Source: a virus. Taken from it: DNA of 30,044 nt. Shown here one piece after another: positions 1 to 8,192 of the stretch. The first letter of the stretch is position 1. The number at the start of each line of letters is the position of its first letter. The stretch is from IMG/VR virus record IMGVR_UViG_3300029981_000047, positions 1 to 30,044 of that record. One strand, written 5' to 3'. The translations under genes were made by a program, and so were the position numbers. A model generated the notes under the pieces. It had not been told where the DNA came from. It saw only the letters and a list, made by a program, of their open reading frames with translations, and made no database searches.

Positions 1-1
1 C

Positions 2-334
2 CTATTAAACGGAATTCCTCTAGAGGAGTGCAAGAAAATATTGCACACTAGCGAATCGACACTAAGACGTATACTACGGAGCTATCGGGTAGTGCTGTCG
101 TCAAAGGAACGAAAGTCTCAGCTACTTAATGCGATGAAAATCATTATCGCATTTAGAACGCAGACATCGGAAGAGACGAAGGCGATGCAAGTGGGCGGGC
201 TTATGTGCGTGAGTTGCGGAACGATTGAAGTACGCAAACACGGGCATGAGTGCCAAAGGTGCTACTCCATTTCACTGCTAGGTAGGCCGCCCATTGACTC
301 AATTGCAAAGGATTATTTTAAGGAGTACGCATGA
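2..334 (+). CDS. Zinc-ribbon protein, 5' end cut by the window edge
   Basis: The frame is open to the left edge with no stop, so this is the C-terminal part of a longer gene. A TTG at 41 could serve as a start but has no convincing ribosome site. The visible part has a basic, helical N-terminal stretch with many Arg and Lys, then CVSC and, after a short basic spacer, CQRC. This four-cysteine pair of knuckles is typical of small zinc-ribbon proteins. The stop overlaps the next ATG in an ATGA junction, so the two genes are translationally coupled. The function is unknown; a nucleic-acid-binding accessory protein is an inference from the zinc motif and the basic charge. Confidence 0.6.
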   Translation, partial: LLNGIPLEECKKILHTSESTLRRILRSYRVVLSSKERKSQLLNAMKIIIAFRTQTSEETKAMQVGGLMCVSCGTIEVRKHGHECQRCYSISLLGRPPIDSIAKDYFKEYA

Positions 335-558
335 ACATCATAAAAGCGAAAGCGGAAGCTAAACGATACTCATGGGCAAAGTGGATCGTGAGAACACGGG
401 CGGGGGATTGGTACATTTATTCGCATCGCGATCTATTCAGCGAGAAAGGGTTAACCGTCGGAAGGCGAGTCATGGCGTGGCTGAGTGGATGCCAATACGA
501 ATTTATCGGGTCATCGAAGAAATGTAAAAACGTGCTGATTAAGGAGGTGAGGAAATGA
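331..558 (+). CDS. Small hypothetical phage protein
   Basis: This 75-residue basic protein starts at an ATG that overlaps the previous stop, with TTAAGGAG just upstream. I do not recognise its family. Its first 25 residues follow the pattern AxAEAxxxxWAxW followed by GDWY, and the next gene shows the same arrangement (AIVEAFKLEWANY followed by GTW), so the two look like diverged tandem copies. No membrane segment or signal peptide is visible. It overlaps the following gene by four bases (ATGA), so it belongs to one operon with its neighbours. Confidence 0.6.
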   Translation: MNIIKAKAEAKRYSWAKWIVRTRAGDWYIYSHRDLFSEKGLTVGRRVMAWLSGCQYEFIGSSKKCKNVLIKEVRK

Positions 559-743
559 ATAGGATGCAAGCAATAGTCGAGGCGTTTAAACTTGAATGGG
601 CTAATTATCTAGCTAAAGATGGTGATGGAACTTGGACTGCATTTGCAGATCGTCCTAGCTTAGATGACGAATATGGGCAAGGACGTAGTTCTGAAATCGG
701 AAAAGACGATGAAGATATAATTGAGCTAAAGAGGTCGAAATGA
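555..743 (+). CDS. Small hypothetical phage protein, paralogue of the preceding gene
   Basis: This 62-residue protein has a strong ribosome site (AAGGAGGTGAGG before the ATG). The N-terminal half resembles the upstream gene product (WA, then G-x-W), while the C-terminal half is acidic (DDEY, KDDEDIIE). It overlaps the next gene by four bases. No function can be given from sequence alone; the coupling suggests co-expression with the neighbouring small zinc proteins. Confidence 0.55.
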   Translation: MNRMQAIVEAFKLEWANYLAKDGDGTWTAFADRPSLDDEYGQGRSSEIGKDDEDIIELKRSK

Positions 744-931
744 CACCAAACCAATGCTTTATGTGCAGACAGATGATGCAAAAAGGTTATGGGCTTGAGA
801 TTGTCAGAGTCCAGCACCATACAACCTTTATGCATGATCTGTACAGGCTTAAACCTGATCTTAAATCGTTTCGTGTGTGCCGTGGATGTTTGGAGACATT
901 CAAAGAAATTGATTTGGAGGGTGTAAAATGA
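740..931 (+). CDS. Small CxxC...CxxC zinc-knuckle protein
   Basis: This is a 63-residue protein with CFMC near the N-terminus (residues 6-9) and CRGC near residue 48, so the two knuckles are about 40 residues apart. The spacer contains HH and basic residues. It is coupled to the previous gene through an ATGA overlap and has GAGGTCGAA as its ribosome site. Small four-cysteine proteins of this kind are common in phage early regions; the role is not known. A ten-codon open frame (928-960) follows directly and is probably not a gene. Confidence 0.55.
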   Translation: MTPNQCFMCRQMMQKGYGLEIVRVQHHTTFMHDLYRLKPDLKSFRVCRGCLETFKEIDLEGVK

Positions 932-966
932 ACGTAAATAAGTGCATTTCAAGAGGATGACGAGGA

Positions 967-1155
967 ATGAGCGATTCTAAGCTGTTCGTGTGCTTTCTTA
1001 TCAGCTTTATAGTGCCTTGCGTTACGGTTTTCCTGTATGCCTACGATGGGACAGACCTTACGACCACTGGCTTGACGATCGGTTCTGTAATTAGGTTTTG
1101 CTTGATGGCCTGTCTTTGGGGTGGAATGATTCTAGAGAATAGCTTTAAAGACTAA
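967..1155 (+). CDS. Small membrane protein with two hydrophobic segments
   Basis: This is a 62-residue protein with a hydrophobic segment at about residues 5-25 (LFVCFLISFIVPCVTVFLYAY) and a second at about 36-56 (TIGSVIRFCLMACLWGGMIL), joined by a short polar loop. A GAGGA ribosome site precedes the ATG. It is the last gene before a hairpin and a fresh promoter-like stretch. The topology fits a small inner-membrane protein. A holin is possible, but the better holin candidate lies in the lysis cluster near 19438, so this is left as an unassigned membrane protein. Confidence 0.6.
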   Translation: MSDSKLFVCFLISFIVPCVTVFLYAYDGTDLTTTGLTIGSVIRFCLMACLWGGMILENSFKD

Positions 1156-1163
1156 AGAAGTCT

Positions 1164-1195
1164 GCGTTATTGGCGGCAATAGCGCATTTTCGTTT
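1164..1195 (+). terminator. Hairpin terminator ending the left small-gene operon
   Basis: A nine-base-pair stem (GCGTTATTG with CAATAGCGC, one G-T pair, loop GCGG) is followed by the T-rich tail ATTTTCGTTT. It lies directly after the membrane-protein gene and before the terminase operon. The tail is imperfect, so termination may be partial. Confidence 0.55.
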
Positions 1196-1197
1196 AA

Positions 1198-1240
1198 AAA
1201 TGTATATTAGAAGATGATGATTTAATCATAGAGGTATACC
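1198..1240 (+). promoter_or_regulatory. Candidate promoter and leader for the packaging operon
   Basis: A TATATT hexamer at 1203-1208, next to an upstream TG, sits about 30 bases before the TerS start and after the terminator. The same GTATATT core occurs in the short gaps before the tailspike (13525-13555) and lysis (19104-19135) genes, so it may be the -10 of a phage promoter class. No clear -35 box is visible here, so the call is tentative. Confidence 0.3.
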
Positions 1241-1663
1241 ATGGGAGCTGACCGCCCAGAAACAAACCCTGTAGGACGGCCTACAAAGTACAGACCCGAA
1301 TTCTGCGATAAGATCATAGAGGCGGGAAAGATCGGGTGTTCTAGGGCACGCTTTGCGGTTTTGTGTGGCATATCCATAGATACGCTATACCAATGGGCGA
1401 AAGAAATTCCGGAATTATCCGAAGCCTTAACACTTGCAAGCGCATACTCACAAGACTGGTGGGAAGAACAAGGTCGAAAAGGTACTTGGGATGACAAGGA
1501 ATCAGGGCATTACCTAAACGCTAGCTACACGAAACAAATGGCGGCAAGATTCCCGAAAGACTGGCGCGAGAATAAACAGCTAGAACTATCTGGAGAAATA
1601 AAAACTGAAACAACCGTTAAATTTGCGGAACGTCCGATCGAGGTAGATGATGAACAGGGCTAA
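1241..1663 (+). CDS. Terminase small subunit
   Basis: This 140-residue protein would recognise packaging sites on phage DNA and load the large subunit. The N-terminal third reads GRPTKYRPEF, then a helix-turn-helix-like stretch (FAVLCGISIDTLYQWAKEIPELSEAL), then a WWEEQGRKG segment. This pattern is characteristic of a common family of small terminases. The ATG is preceded by AGAGG. It opens the packaging operon and lies two genes upstream of TerL, as expected. The packaging start site is often inside this gene in headful phages, but I could not locate it. Confidence 0.8.
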   Translation: MGADRPETNPVGRPTKYRPEFCDKIIEAGKIGCSRARFAVLCGISIDTLYQWAKEIPELSEALTLASAYSQDWWEEQGRKGTWDDKESGHYLNASYTKQMAARFPKDWRENKQLELSGEIKTETTVKFAERPIEVDDEQG

Positions 1664-1868
1664 GATTCTCACTCTATCGGATCGGCTTAACAATGTTATG
1701 GGCGATCAGGTAAATGGATTCCATTGGGGTGTAGTCTCTGGTAACACGGACGAAACCACGGTAGAGCTTATCCTTTGCCTGATGAATGACTCCGATGAGA
1801 TGATATTGGGTCTACCTGAAAGCCTGCTCAACCTAGGCAATGTCGTCCTAGATGAAAAAGCAGATTGA
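1647..1868 (+). CDS. Hypothetical protein between the terminase subunits
   Basis: This 73-residue acidic protein overlaps TerS by 17 bases and TerL by 17 bases. That tight packing supports a real, translationally coupled gene. GAGGTAG lies before its tandem ATG codons. I see no known motif, no membrane segment and no cysteines. Its place inside the terminase pair suggests a packaging accessory role, but this rests on position only. Confidence 0.5.
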   Translation: MMNRAKILTLSDRLNNVMGDQVNGFHWGVVSGNTDETTVELILCLMNDSDEMILGLPESLLNLGNVVLDEKAD

Positions 1869-3171
1869 AATCGTCCCTGCCCATTGGAAATTTAATCGAC
1901 TTTACAGACGACACGCTAGGAAGATCTACAAGGTCTATAAGGGTGGACGTGGGGGAATGAAGTCTTGGGAATGCGCCAAGGCCCTTGTACATCACCTAAA
2001 CGCCTTTAGCGGCCTTTTTGCGGTAATATGCCGTGAGACTGAGAACAGCTTAAAACACTCAGCGCAAAAGCTGATGTGGGACACGATATGCCGCCTTGAG
2101 TTGCAGCATCAATTCCGCAATATGGTTGGCGAGATTCGCCACGCGTCCAATGGTTCCTTTGTAATTTTCAAGGGCATTGGGCGAGATCCTGACTCAATCA
2201 AGTCGATGGAGGGTGCCGATATTGTTTGGGTAGAAGAAGCCCAGACAATTAGCAAGACCAGCCTTGAAATCCTAATCCCTACGATCACGCGCAAGACTGG
2301 CGCGGAAATTTGGTTTACGTATAACCCTAGATTTCGTACCGATGCTGTATCGCAAATGTTTGATAGCGGACATCCATTAGCATCAATCCAAACAATAAGC
2401 TACACCGAAAACCCGCATCTATCGGTGTCATTTATCGAGGAAGCTGAGGAACTTCGCAAGCGTAATCCGTCCATGTACAACCACGTATACGGTGGTGAGT
2501 ATCTTGATGAGTGCAATCTAAAGATGGTGGCCAAGATTGTTGTTGATGATGGAGTACAGAACCGAATCAATGACATAACCGTGGTGGGCGTTGATATTGC
2601 CCGTGACGGTGGAGACCGTACAACCATCTACGTTAGGCGAGGTCGAAAGATCGTAGAGCGCAGACGGTTTGATGTGATGGATCTTGATAAGCTCATTGTG
2701 GAGATGCAAGAGATTAACCGCATCTATGCGCCTGATAGGATCAACGTAGATTCCACAGGCCATGGCGCCTGGGTGCCTGACGCCCTGCGTAAACTTGGAA
2801 TCAAGAACGTCCACGGCATTAACTTTAGTGAATCGGCATGGGATGAAGACAAGTACGCCAATAAGCGTACAAACCTTTACGGCCTTGCCGATGATTACTT
2901 TGCTGCAGGCGGTACAGTTCCAGATGATCCAGAGTTGCAAGAGGAGCTTGGTGCAACATGGTACACCTATGACACCAAAAACCGACCTCAATTAGTTCCA
3001 AAGGCTGAAATCAAGAAGAAAATAGGCCGATCCACTGATGACTCAGACGGATTTTGCCTATGCCTTTACACTGGATCGGACGATATGTTTACCCGTAAAT
3101 CCGTTATGGCGACTAGGGTTAGCTCTGAATTGCTGGCACATGAAATGTTATCCAATAGCGGCTGGGGCTAA
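1852..3171 (+). CDS. terL: Terminase large subunit (ATPase and nuclease)
   Basis: This 439-residue motor protein pumps phage DNA into the prohead and cuts it. The ATPase half has a Walker A loop GGRGGMKS at residues 31-38 and a Walker B segment DIVWVEEA at about 123-130, with the catalytic Glu following the hydrophobic strand. The nuclease half has an RNase H-like fold signature: VGVDIARDGGDRT with Asp near 248, INVDSTGHGAW with Asp near 300, and GRSTDDSDGF with the third acidic cluster near 396-399. Length and motif order match the PBSX/Terminase_6C-type group. It follows TerS and precedes the portal, the standard order. Confidence 0.93.
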   Translation: MKKQIEIVPAHWKFNRLYRRHARKIYKVYKGGRGGMKSWECAKALVHHLNAFSGLFAVICRETENSLKHSAQKLMWDTICRLELQHQFRNMVGEIRHASNGSFVIFKGIGRDPDSIKSMEGADIVWVEEAQTISKTSLEILIPTITRKTGAEIWFTYNPRFRTDAVSQMFDSGHPLASIQTISYTENPHLSVSFIEEAEELRKRNPSMYNHVYGGEYLDECNLKMVAKIVVDDGVQNRINDITVVGVDIARDGGDRTTIYVRRGRKIVERRRFDVMDLDKLIVEMQEINRIYAPDRINVDSTGHGAWVPDALRKLGIKNVHGINFSESAWDEDKYANKRTNLYGLADDYFAAGGTVPDDPELQEELGATWYTYDTKNRPQLVPKAEIKKKIGRSTDDSDGFCLCLYTGSDDMFTRKSVMATRVSSELLAHEMLSNSGWG

Positions 3172-3224
3172 ATTATCATATTCGAATATACGCAATATCA
3201 TAATATTGTTATATATTGGATATT
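3172..3224 (+). promoter_or_regulatory. AT-rich intergenic element with palindromes
   Basis: The gap between TerL and portal is almost all A and T. It contains a perfect 12-base palindrome ATATTCGAATAT (3178-3189) and an inverted repeat CAATAT-cata-ATATTG (3193-3208). Such a sequence could be a promoter with an operator or a weak termination point; no clear -35/-10 pair can be assigned. Confidence 0.3.
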
Positions 3225-5288
3225 ATGATTGATGACCCTACCGATACCGAAGCCTCAGAGAATAGTGAGACGATAATTGCAGAGTTTCAGGACTTTGCAA
3301 GGGCATCTACTAAGCGGTACTCCAAGGAATATAAGGCAATACGCCAAGAGTTAGCTTTCGAGGGTGGCGAACAATACGGTGAAAAAGATCGTGCTATCCG
3401 TGGTGAATCCCGTGCCGAAATGAAATTCAATATCGTGCGAAGAAAGTGCAATGATGTCATCAATCAATTCAAACTTTATCCCTATGGATCCATTGTAAGC
3501 GCAAAGTCGAACGACTCTGTAGACAAGGCGAAACTGGCACAGGCTTTAGTCCGTGGCATTGAGACCGATAACAACGCAGTACAAATCTATGGGAATGCGG
3601 TAGACCGCCAGGTTAAGTGTGGGCGTGGCTATGTCTTTGTAACGACTGACTACGTAGATGCCGAAACCTTTCAGCAACGGATCAAGTTGCAGCAGATCCT
3701 AAATCCTTTAATGGTGATTGAAGATCCACATAGCGAAGATCCAACAGGAAAGGATTCTACTCGAAGGGCTTTTGTCGAGTACCTATCAAAGCACGAAGCA
3801 ACAGACACTTACGGCAAGGATGTTGTAAATGACAACACCGTAGGCGACTCTTTGCTAAATGAGACCTATTGGAAAGAGCCTGATGACTCCATTGCCGTTG
3901 TGACATACTTTGAGTTGCACCGCAAGCGAGAGGCTATCTATCAAGACGCAAGCGGTAATATCCTAAAGGGAAAGGACGTACCAAAGAAAACCAATGGTAT
4001 GAAGAAGCGCATGGTCACTACTCCAAGCGTTACCGTCCATAAGATTGTTGGGAAGAAAGTAGTATCGACCACAGAACTCGCTCTATCCTGTATTCCAATC
4101 ATCACCTTTGCGGGTGAACGTGTTGACCTCATGGATGGATGGCGATACATTGGCCTTGTGAATCCCTTGATGGATGTGCAGACCGTCATAAATTACGGTG
4201 CCTCTCATACCGTCGAAAAGATGGCGACGGCACCTAAGACAAATGTATTTGTAGACATGAAGTCCATTGCTCCATATAAAGACATTTGGCAGCAGTCAAA
4301 TAAGCGTAGACTTCCATTTAACCCCTTTGATTCTATTGGCCCTGATGGGGAAAAGTATACCCCGCCCTTTGTGCAGAACATGAATCCTGACATTGGAAAC
4401 GAATTAAGCGTTATCCAATCGTATCAAGGTTTAATGTCTGCAATTGATGGCGTACCCGCTGACATGGGCGGTGGTGCCAATGAGACCGCAGAGGCCGTAC
4501 TTACCCGAGCTAAGAGTAAAGAGACTAGCAACTATCAATTCCTATCTAATGCCGCTGAATCAGTCAAACAGGTTTGCCGTGTGATTTTGGAAATGGCCTT
4601 GCTTGTTGGCGATACAGAGCAAGAGTATACCTTTGTCACTAGCGAAGGAATCGAAGTTCGCAAGATTGATCTTTCCCAGCAAGCCATTGATCTAGGAAAA
4701 CTCAAGTTTGACATTGACGCTGGCCCATTGATTTCAACGCAGCGCAAGGAAGATTTGCGTAGCCTTATAGCACTAGGCTCCATGCTTGGGTCTGATACGG
4801 CTATTGCCTTTGCGCCTGACATTGTGCGTAAGTCCGACATTGGAAACGCTGAAGACATCGCAAAGAAATTAGACATCCTTGCAAACCAGAAACTTGGAAC
4901 AGGCGCAACAGGTCAAGCAGACCCCGCAGCCATTGCCGCACTCGAAAAGGCAAGCCAAGCGACGGATGCACTTAATCAGCAATTGCAACAGGCGAATATC
5001 TATATCCAGCAGTTGCAGCTTGAACTTGCAAACGGTGAGGCGCAAATGAAGCAGGCGATACTTACCACGCAAATGAATAACGAAAATCGCATCCAGATTG
5101 AAGCAATGAAGCAACAGGGCGCAATGAATAAAACGCAGTTGCAGATACAAGCTGATGCAGCAGCCGATACACAGGCCGCGCAATTGGAGCTAGAAAAAGT
5201 CGAAGCAAATAAACCCGTCATTACGGTTGTGCAAGGCGTAAAGCCTAATTACAACTCAGTGGGTGGAATGCGTAACGACCTAGGATAA
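3225..5288 (+). CDS. P22-like portal protein
   Basis: This 687-residue protein would form the dodecameric ring at the capsid vertex through which DNA passes. I chose the ATG at 3225, after TTGGA, over an upstream in-frame TTG. The length is close to that of P22 gp1. Family-like features include an N-terminal helical region, a central stretch with MGGGANETAEAVL and a long helical segment after it, and a C-terminal coiled coil rich in Gln (about residues 560-670) that would form the barrel-like extension. It lies between terminase and scaffold, as in P22-like phages. The assignment rests on size, context and family resemblance. Confidence 0.85.
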   Translation: MIDDPTDTEASENSETIIAEFQDFARASTKRYSKEYKAIRQELAFEGGEQYGEKDRAIRGESRAEMKFNIVRRKCNDVINQFKLYPYGSIVSAKSNDSVDKAKLAQALVRGIETDNNAVQIYGNAVDRQVKCGRGYVFVTTDYVDAETFQQRIKLQQILNPLMVIEDPHSEDPTGKDSTRRAFVEYLSKHEATDTYGKDVVNDNTVGDSLLNETYWKEPDDSIAVVTYFELHRKREAIYQDASGNILKGKDVPKKTNGMKKRMVTTPSVTVHKIVGKKVVSTTELALSCIPIITFAGERVDLMDGWRYIGLVNPLMDVQTVINYGASHTVEKMATAPKTNVFVDMKSIAPYKDIWQQSNKRRLPFNPFDSIGPDGEKYTPPFVQNMNPDIGNELSVIQSYQGLMSAIDGVPADMGGGANETAEAVLTRAKSKETSNYQFLSNAAESVKQVCRVILEMALLVGDTEQEYTFVTSEGIEVRKIDLSQQAIDLGKLKFDIDAGPLISTQRKEDLRSLIALGSMLGSDTAIAFAPDIVRKSDIGNAEDIAKKLDILANQKLGTGATGQADPAAIAALEKASQATDALNQQLQQANIYIQQLQLELANGEAQMKQAILTTQMNNENRIQIEAMKQQGAMNKTQLQIQADAAADTQAAQLELEKVEANKPVITVVQGVKPNYNSVGGMRNDLG

Positions 5289-5334
5289 TAGGGCTGACAG
5301 ACCTCTAAACAATGTCTGTAAAGGAACTCACAAG

Positions 5335-6210
5335 ATGAGCGACACACAAGATACGACAAACGGTAACGACTTGGAAACCGCCTCCCAAATTCCAAGTAAA
5401 TACGATGCCTACTATAAGGCTAGCGGTGATGGCTCCGAAGATCTGGGAGGATCTAAAGAGGAATCGAGCGAGACTGTAGTAGATGTCGAAGGCGTAAAAA
5501 CCGAGGCCCCAACGCCAAAGGCCGAAACAAAGGTAGATGAATCTCAGCCGAAGAAAAGCGGATACGAACGAAGAATAGGCGTCTTGACCAATCGGAATAA
5601 GATGCTTGAGGATCGTTTAGCAAAGCTTGAGGCGGCACAGAATCAGAAGCCTGAAAAGGTGCTTACTCGTGAAAACTTTTTGACCGACGCAGAGTATGGC
5701 GCATATAAGGATGAGCAACTAGAGAAGCGGATTCTTGGAAGGGTGCAGCCTCAACAGCAGGCACCACAGGATGACGGGTTTAAACGCTCCTGGAATGAAA
5801 AGGTTAATTCGACCTTGAACGAAGATGAGCGTGGAGAGTTGTTTGATTTGATTGGAGCGTATAAAGACGACCCAGCATTTCAAATTCACGAAGACCTTAA
5901 CGAATTCTTTGCCCATTCCCCAGTTGGCGCAAGGGCTATGCTTGATCTCTTGAACCGCCCAGCGGTGTTGCAAGAGATAAATAATATGCCTGCATACCAA
6001 CGCTATGACGCTTTGCGAACGATTGAACAGGGCTTGACTGCTAGAACGCAGAAAGTACCACAGCCCGCGAAGCCCGTAGTTTCAAAGGCTCCAAGTCCTA
6101 TTGGCACTATCGGAAATACTGGTATGCCCGCAGGCATTGACACCGATCAGGAGAATGATCCTAGACAGGTGCAAAGCTACTATATGAAACGATATGGCCC
6201 TAAAAAGTAG
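5335..6210 (+). CDS. Scaffolding protein
   Basis: This 291-residue, highly charged and low-complexity protein is rich in Glu, Lys and Gln. It has a disordered N-terminus, a helical region around residues 80-120 (RIGVLTNRNKMLEDRLAKLE) and a short basic C-terminal tail ending KRYGPKK. P22-type scaffolds use a basic C-terminal helix-turn-helix to bind coat protein, which fits the tail. It lies between portal and coat, the standard scaffold position. AAGGAA precedes the ATG. Confidence 0.75.
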   Translation: MSDTQDTTNGNDLETASQIPSKYDAYYKASGDGSEDLGGSKEESSETVVDVEGVKTEAPTPKAETKVDESQPKKSGYERRIGVLTNRNKMLEDRLAKLEAAQNQKPEKVLTRENFLTDAEYGAYKDEQLEKRILGRVQPQQQAPQDDGFKRSWNEKVNSTLNEDERGELFDLIGAYKDDPAFQIHEDLNEFFAHSPVGARAMLDLLNRPAVLQEINNMPAYQRYDALRTIEQGLTARTQKVPQPAKPVVSKAPSPIGTIGNTGMPAGIDTDQENDPRQVQSYYMKRYGPKK

Positions 6211-6229
6211 GGTCGGGAGATAAAAGACA

Positions 6230-7408
6230 ATGGCTAATACAATCGTAAAAAGTGATATTGTCGTTCCGCTGCTTGGTGAGTTCGAACGCAATATGCAAAT
6301 CCTAATGAACGGCTCTACTCAGTTCAACAAGAACTATGTAGGCGGTCATGGCTCAACTATCAATGCTGTGATTCCTTCCTATGGAACCACGTCCACAGGT
6401 GCAAGCGTTGCATCTAACATCTCTGCCGTCACTGGCGGTAAGGTGCCTATTACCCTGTTGCAATACAACCAAGCGGTTGAATTGACTCAGGTGCAGCAAG
6501 CCTTGGAACTCTCTGACTTTGAAGGTCAGGTTGGTGATCCATACGGAATGAAGATGGCAAGCGACATTCAAACTATTGCTGCAACTACCATCATGCTTGC
6601 CCATGATACCATTGACGTTATCGGCTCTGGTACTGCTGGCTACTCCAATATCGGCTCTGGTATTGGTGTAATCAAATCAGCCCGTGCCTATGGTGAAATG
6701 GTAGGATGCTTGTCGAATGACTTAGCGTCTCAGGTGCAAAACTCTGGTTTGACTTTGTTCAATCCATCTACTCAGATTTCCAATAGCTTCCTTAATGGTG
6801 GCCTTGGAAAATATCGTGGTGCAGATTGGTACGAAACACCAGATATTGCGCCTCTCGTAACTGGTACGTGCACAGGATTCACCGTTACAAGCATCAGCAC
6901 CGAAGGTACAACTGCCCTTGCCGTTACCGCTGCGACTAGCGGTCACACACTCAAGGCTGGTCAGTCCTTTACCATCCCTGGACACTTTGCAGTAGACATT
7001 TATGGTGTGGCTCTCTCTAGCTTGTATCAGTTCATCGTGCAGTCCGACTATACTTTCCCTGGCACAACAGGAACCGTCCCAGTCAAGGCGTTGTATATGG
7101 CTGCTGGCCCACTTAAAAACATAAGCGTCTCCGCTGTTGTGGGTGCCGTTACCATGTCTCACGCTACTAGCACGACCTACTATCGTGGCTTCATGTGGGC
7201 AAAGCCTGCATTCGTGTACGCTTCGGCTCCGATGAAGAAGCTGACCATGGTTGAATCCTTCATGGGCAAGTCTCCCAAGGGCTTAACCTTGCTTGGTTCG
7301 ACTGGTACGGACATCAAGGCGGGTACTGACATTATCCGTTGGGATACCTTGGCTGGCTTTGCCATCCTTCGTTCCAACTGGGTTCGCGGTATCCACGTTA
7401 AGGTCTAA
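6230..7408 (+). CDS. P22-like major capsid (coat) protein
   Basis: This 392-residue protein is the main shell subunit. Its N-terminus (MANTIVKSDIVVPLLGEFERN) and the region VELTQVQQALELSDFEGQVGDPYG resemble the P22 gp5-type coat family with an HK97 fold. A Thr/Ser-rich insert around residues 210-300 would fit the extra domain found in P22-like coats. It follows scaffold and is followed by a strong hairpin terminator. GGGAG lies before the ATG. Confidence 0.85.
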   Translation: MANTIVKSDIVVPLLGEFERNMQILMNGSTQFNKNYVGGHGSTINAVIPSYGTTSTGASVASNISAVTGGKVPITLLQYNQAVELTQVQQALELSDFEGQVGDPYGMKMASDIQTIAATTIMLAHDTIDVIGSGTAGYSNIGSGIGVIKSARAYGEMVGCLSNDLASQVQNSGLTLFNPSTQISNSFLNGGLGKYRGADWYETPDIAPLVTGTCTGFTVTSISTEGTTALAVTAATSGHTLKAGQSFTIPGHFAVDIYGVALSSLYQFIVQSDYTFPGTTGTVPVKALYMAAGPLKNISVSAVVGAVTMSHATSTTYYRGFMWAKPAFVYASAPMKKLTMVESFMGKSPKGLTLLGSTGTDIKAGTDIIRWDTLAGFAILRSNWVRGIHVKV

Positions 7409-7418
7409 TAAATAACAG

Positions 7419-7459
7419 GCTCACTATCCTCTATCATGGGGATAGTGGGCTTTCTTTAT
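7419..7459 (+). terminator. Hairpin terminator after the coat gene
   Basis: An 11-base-pair stem (GCTCACTATCC with GGATAGTGGGC, one T-G pair) and a ten-base loop are followed by TTTCTTTAT. It is the only strong hairpin inside the virion gene cluster. It would lower downstream transcription relative to coat, or stabilise the 3' end of the coat message. Confidence 0.75.
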
Positions 7460-7472
7460 ATATGGAGTTCTC

Positions 7473-8192
7473 ATGTCATTAAATGTCCGCGCTCTTGTAA
7501 ATGACGCATTCCTATCCGCTGGCGTTCTCAACTCGAATACAGGCCGTGGGGTAGAAGGTATTGACGCTAATCAAGGTGTCATTATTTGCAATGAGGTGTT
7601 AGGACAGTTGAACGTGGAAGAATTATTTCCGTTCCAAATGAGTATTGTAGAATTTGTCATTCCTACACTCAAGTTTAATTGGACTATCGGGCTAAGCACC
7701 GCAGACATTGCGGCAATCCGTCCAAGCTTTATCAATCAAATTTATTTCCAGTATAACACGAACGCAAGCCCCGTGCGTGTTACTCAGATCCCAATCTCTG
7801 AAATATTGAACTACAAAGCGGTAAACGCTTCGGGTTCCCCTATCTATTTTGCTTATAATCCAAAGATGCCGAATGGCGAAATCATGTTCAACATTCGCCC
7901 TTTTGCGAGTGGAACGATCTCAATCATGTACACCACGGCAATTCCACAGGTTACGATCAATGATACCTTGGATATTCCTCTTGAGTACAACGAGCTAATC
8001 AAATACGCCATTGCCCGTAAGGTAGCACAATACAAGCAAATGCCACTTGACGTAGTTAACTCTATTGACGTTCTCTACAAGGATGCCCGTTCCCGTGTTG
8101 GTACTCTGAATAGCCGTGGCAAGGTTCCCGTGCTTGACGATACGGGCCGCACAAACATCACCCAGAACAATGTACTCACGGGTGCAACATGA
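7473..8192 (+). CDS. Head completion / tail accessory protein (gp4 position)
   Basis: This 239-residue protein occupies the position of P22 gp4, between coat and the gp10-like hub. The N-terminal helical region (SLNVRALVNDAFLSAGVLN) and the later LEYNELIKYAIARKVAQYKQMPLDV helix are typical of head-tail connector or portal-adaptor proteins. A GGAG ribosome site precedes the ATG. Its stop overlaps the next ATG in an ATGA junction. The family match is less certain than the position; an equivalent connector ring protein is the alternative. Confidence 0.6.
   Translation: MSLNVRALVNDAFLSAGVLNSNTGRGVEGIDANQGVIICNEVLGQLNVEELFPFQMSIVEFVIPTLKFNWTIGLSTADIAAIRPSFINQIYFQYNTNASPVRVTQIPISEILNYKAVNASGSPIYFAYNPKMPNGEIMFNIRPFASGTISIMYTTAIPQVTINDTLDIPLEYNELIKYAIARKVAQYKQMPLDVVNSIDVLYKDARSRVGTLNSRGKVPVLDDTGRTNITQNNVLTGAT

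Noticed and set aside
928-960. Ten-codon frame MNVNKCISRG after the zinc-knuckle gene
   Set aside because: Too short to support; probably spacer, although its ATG overlaps the previous stop.
2518-2991. 157-codon minus-strand open frame inside TerL
   Set aside because: It is antisense to a clearly coding nuclease domain and has no ribosome site or family signature.
3178-3189. Perfect palindrome ATATTCGAATAT as a packaging or cos site
   Set aside because: No supporting cohesive-end structure, and P22-like phages usually package by headful; it may be an operator or chance in AT-rich sequence.
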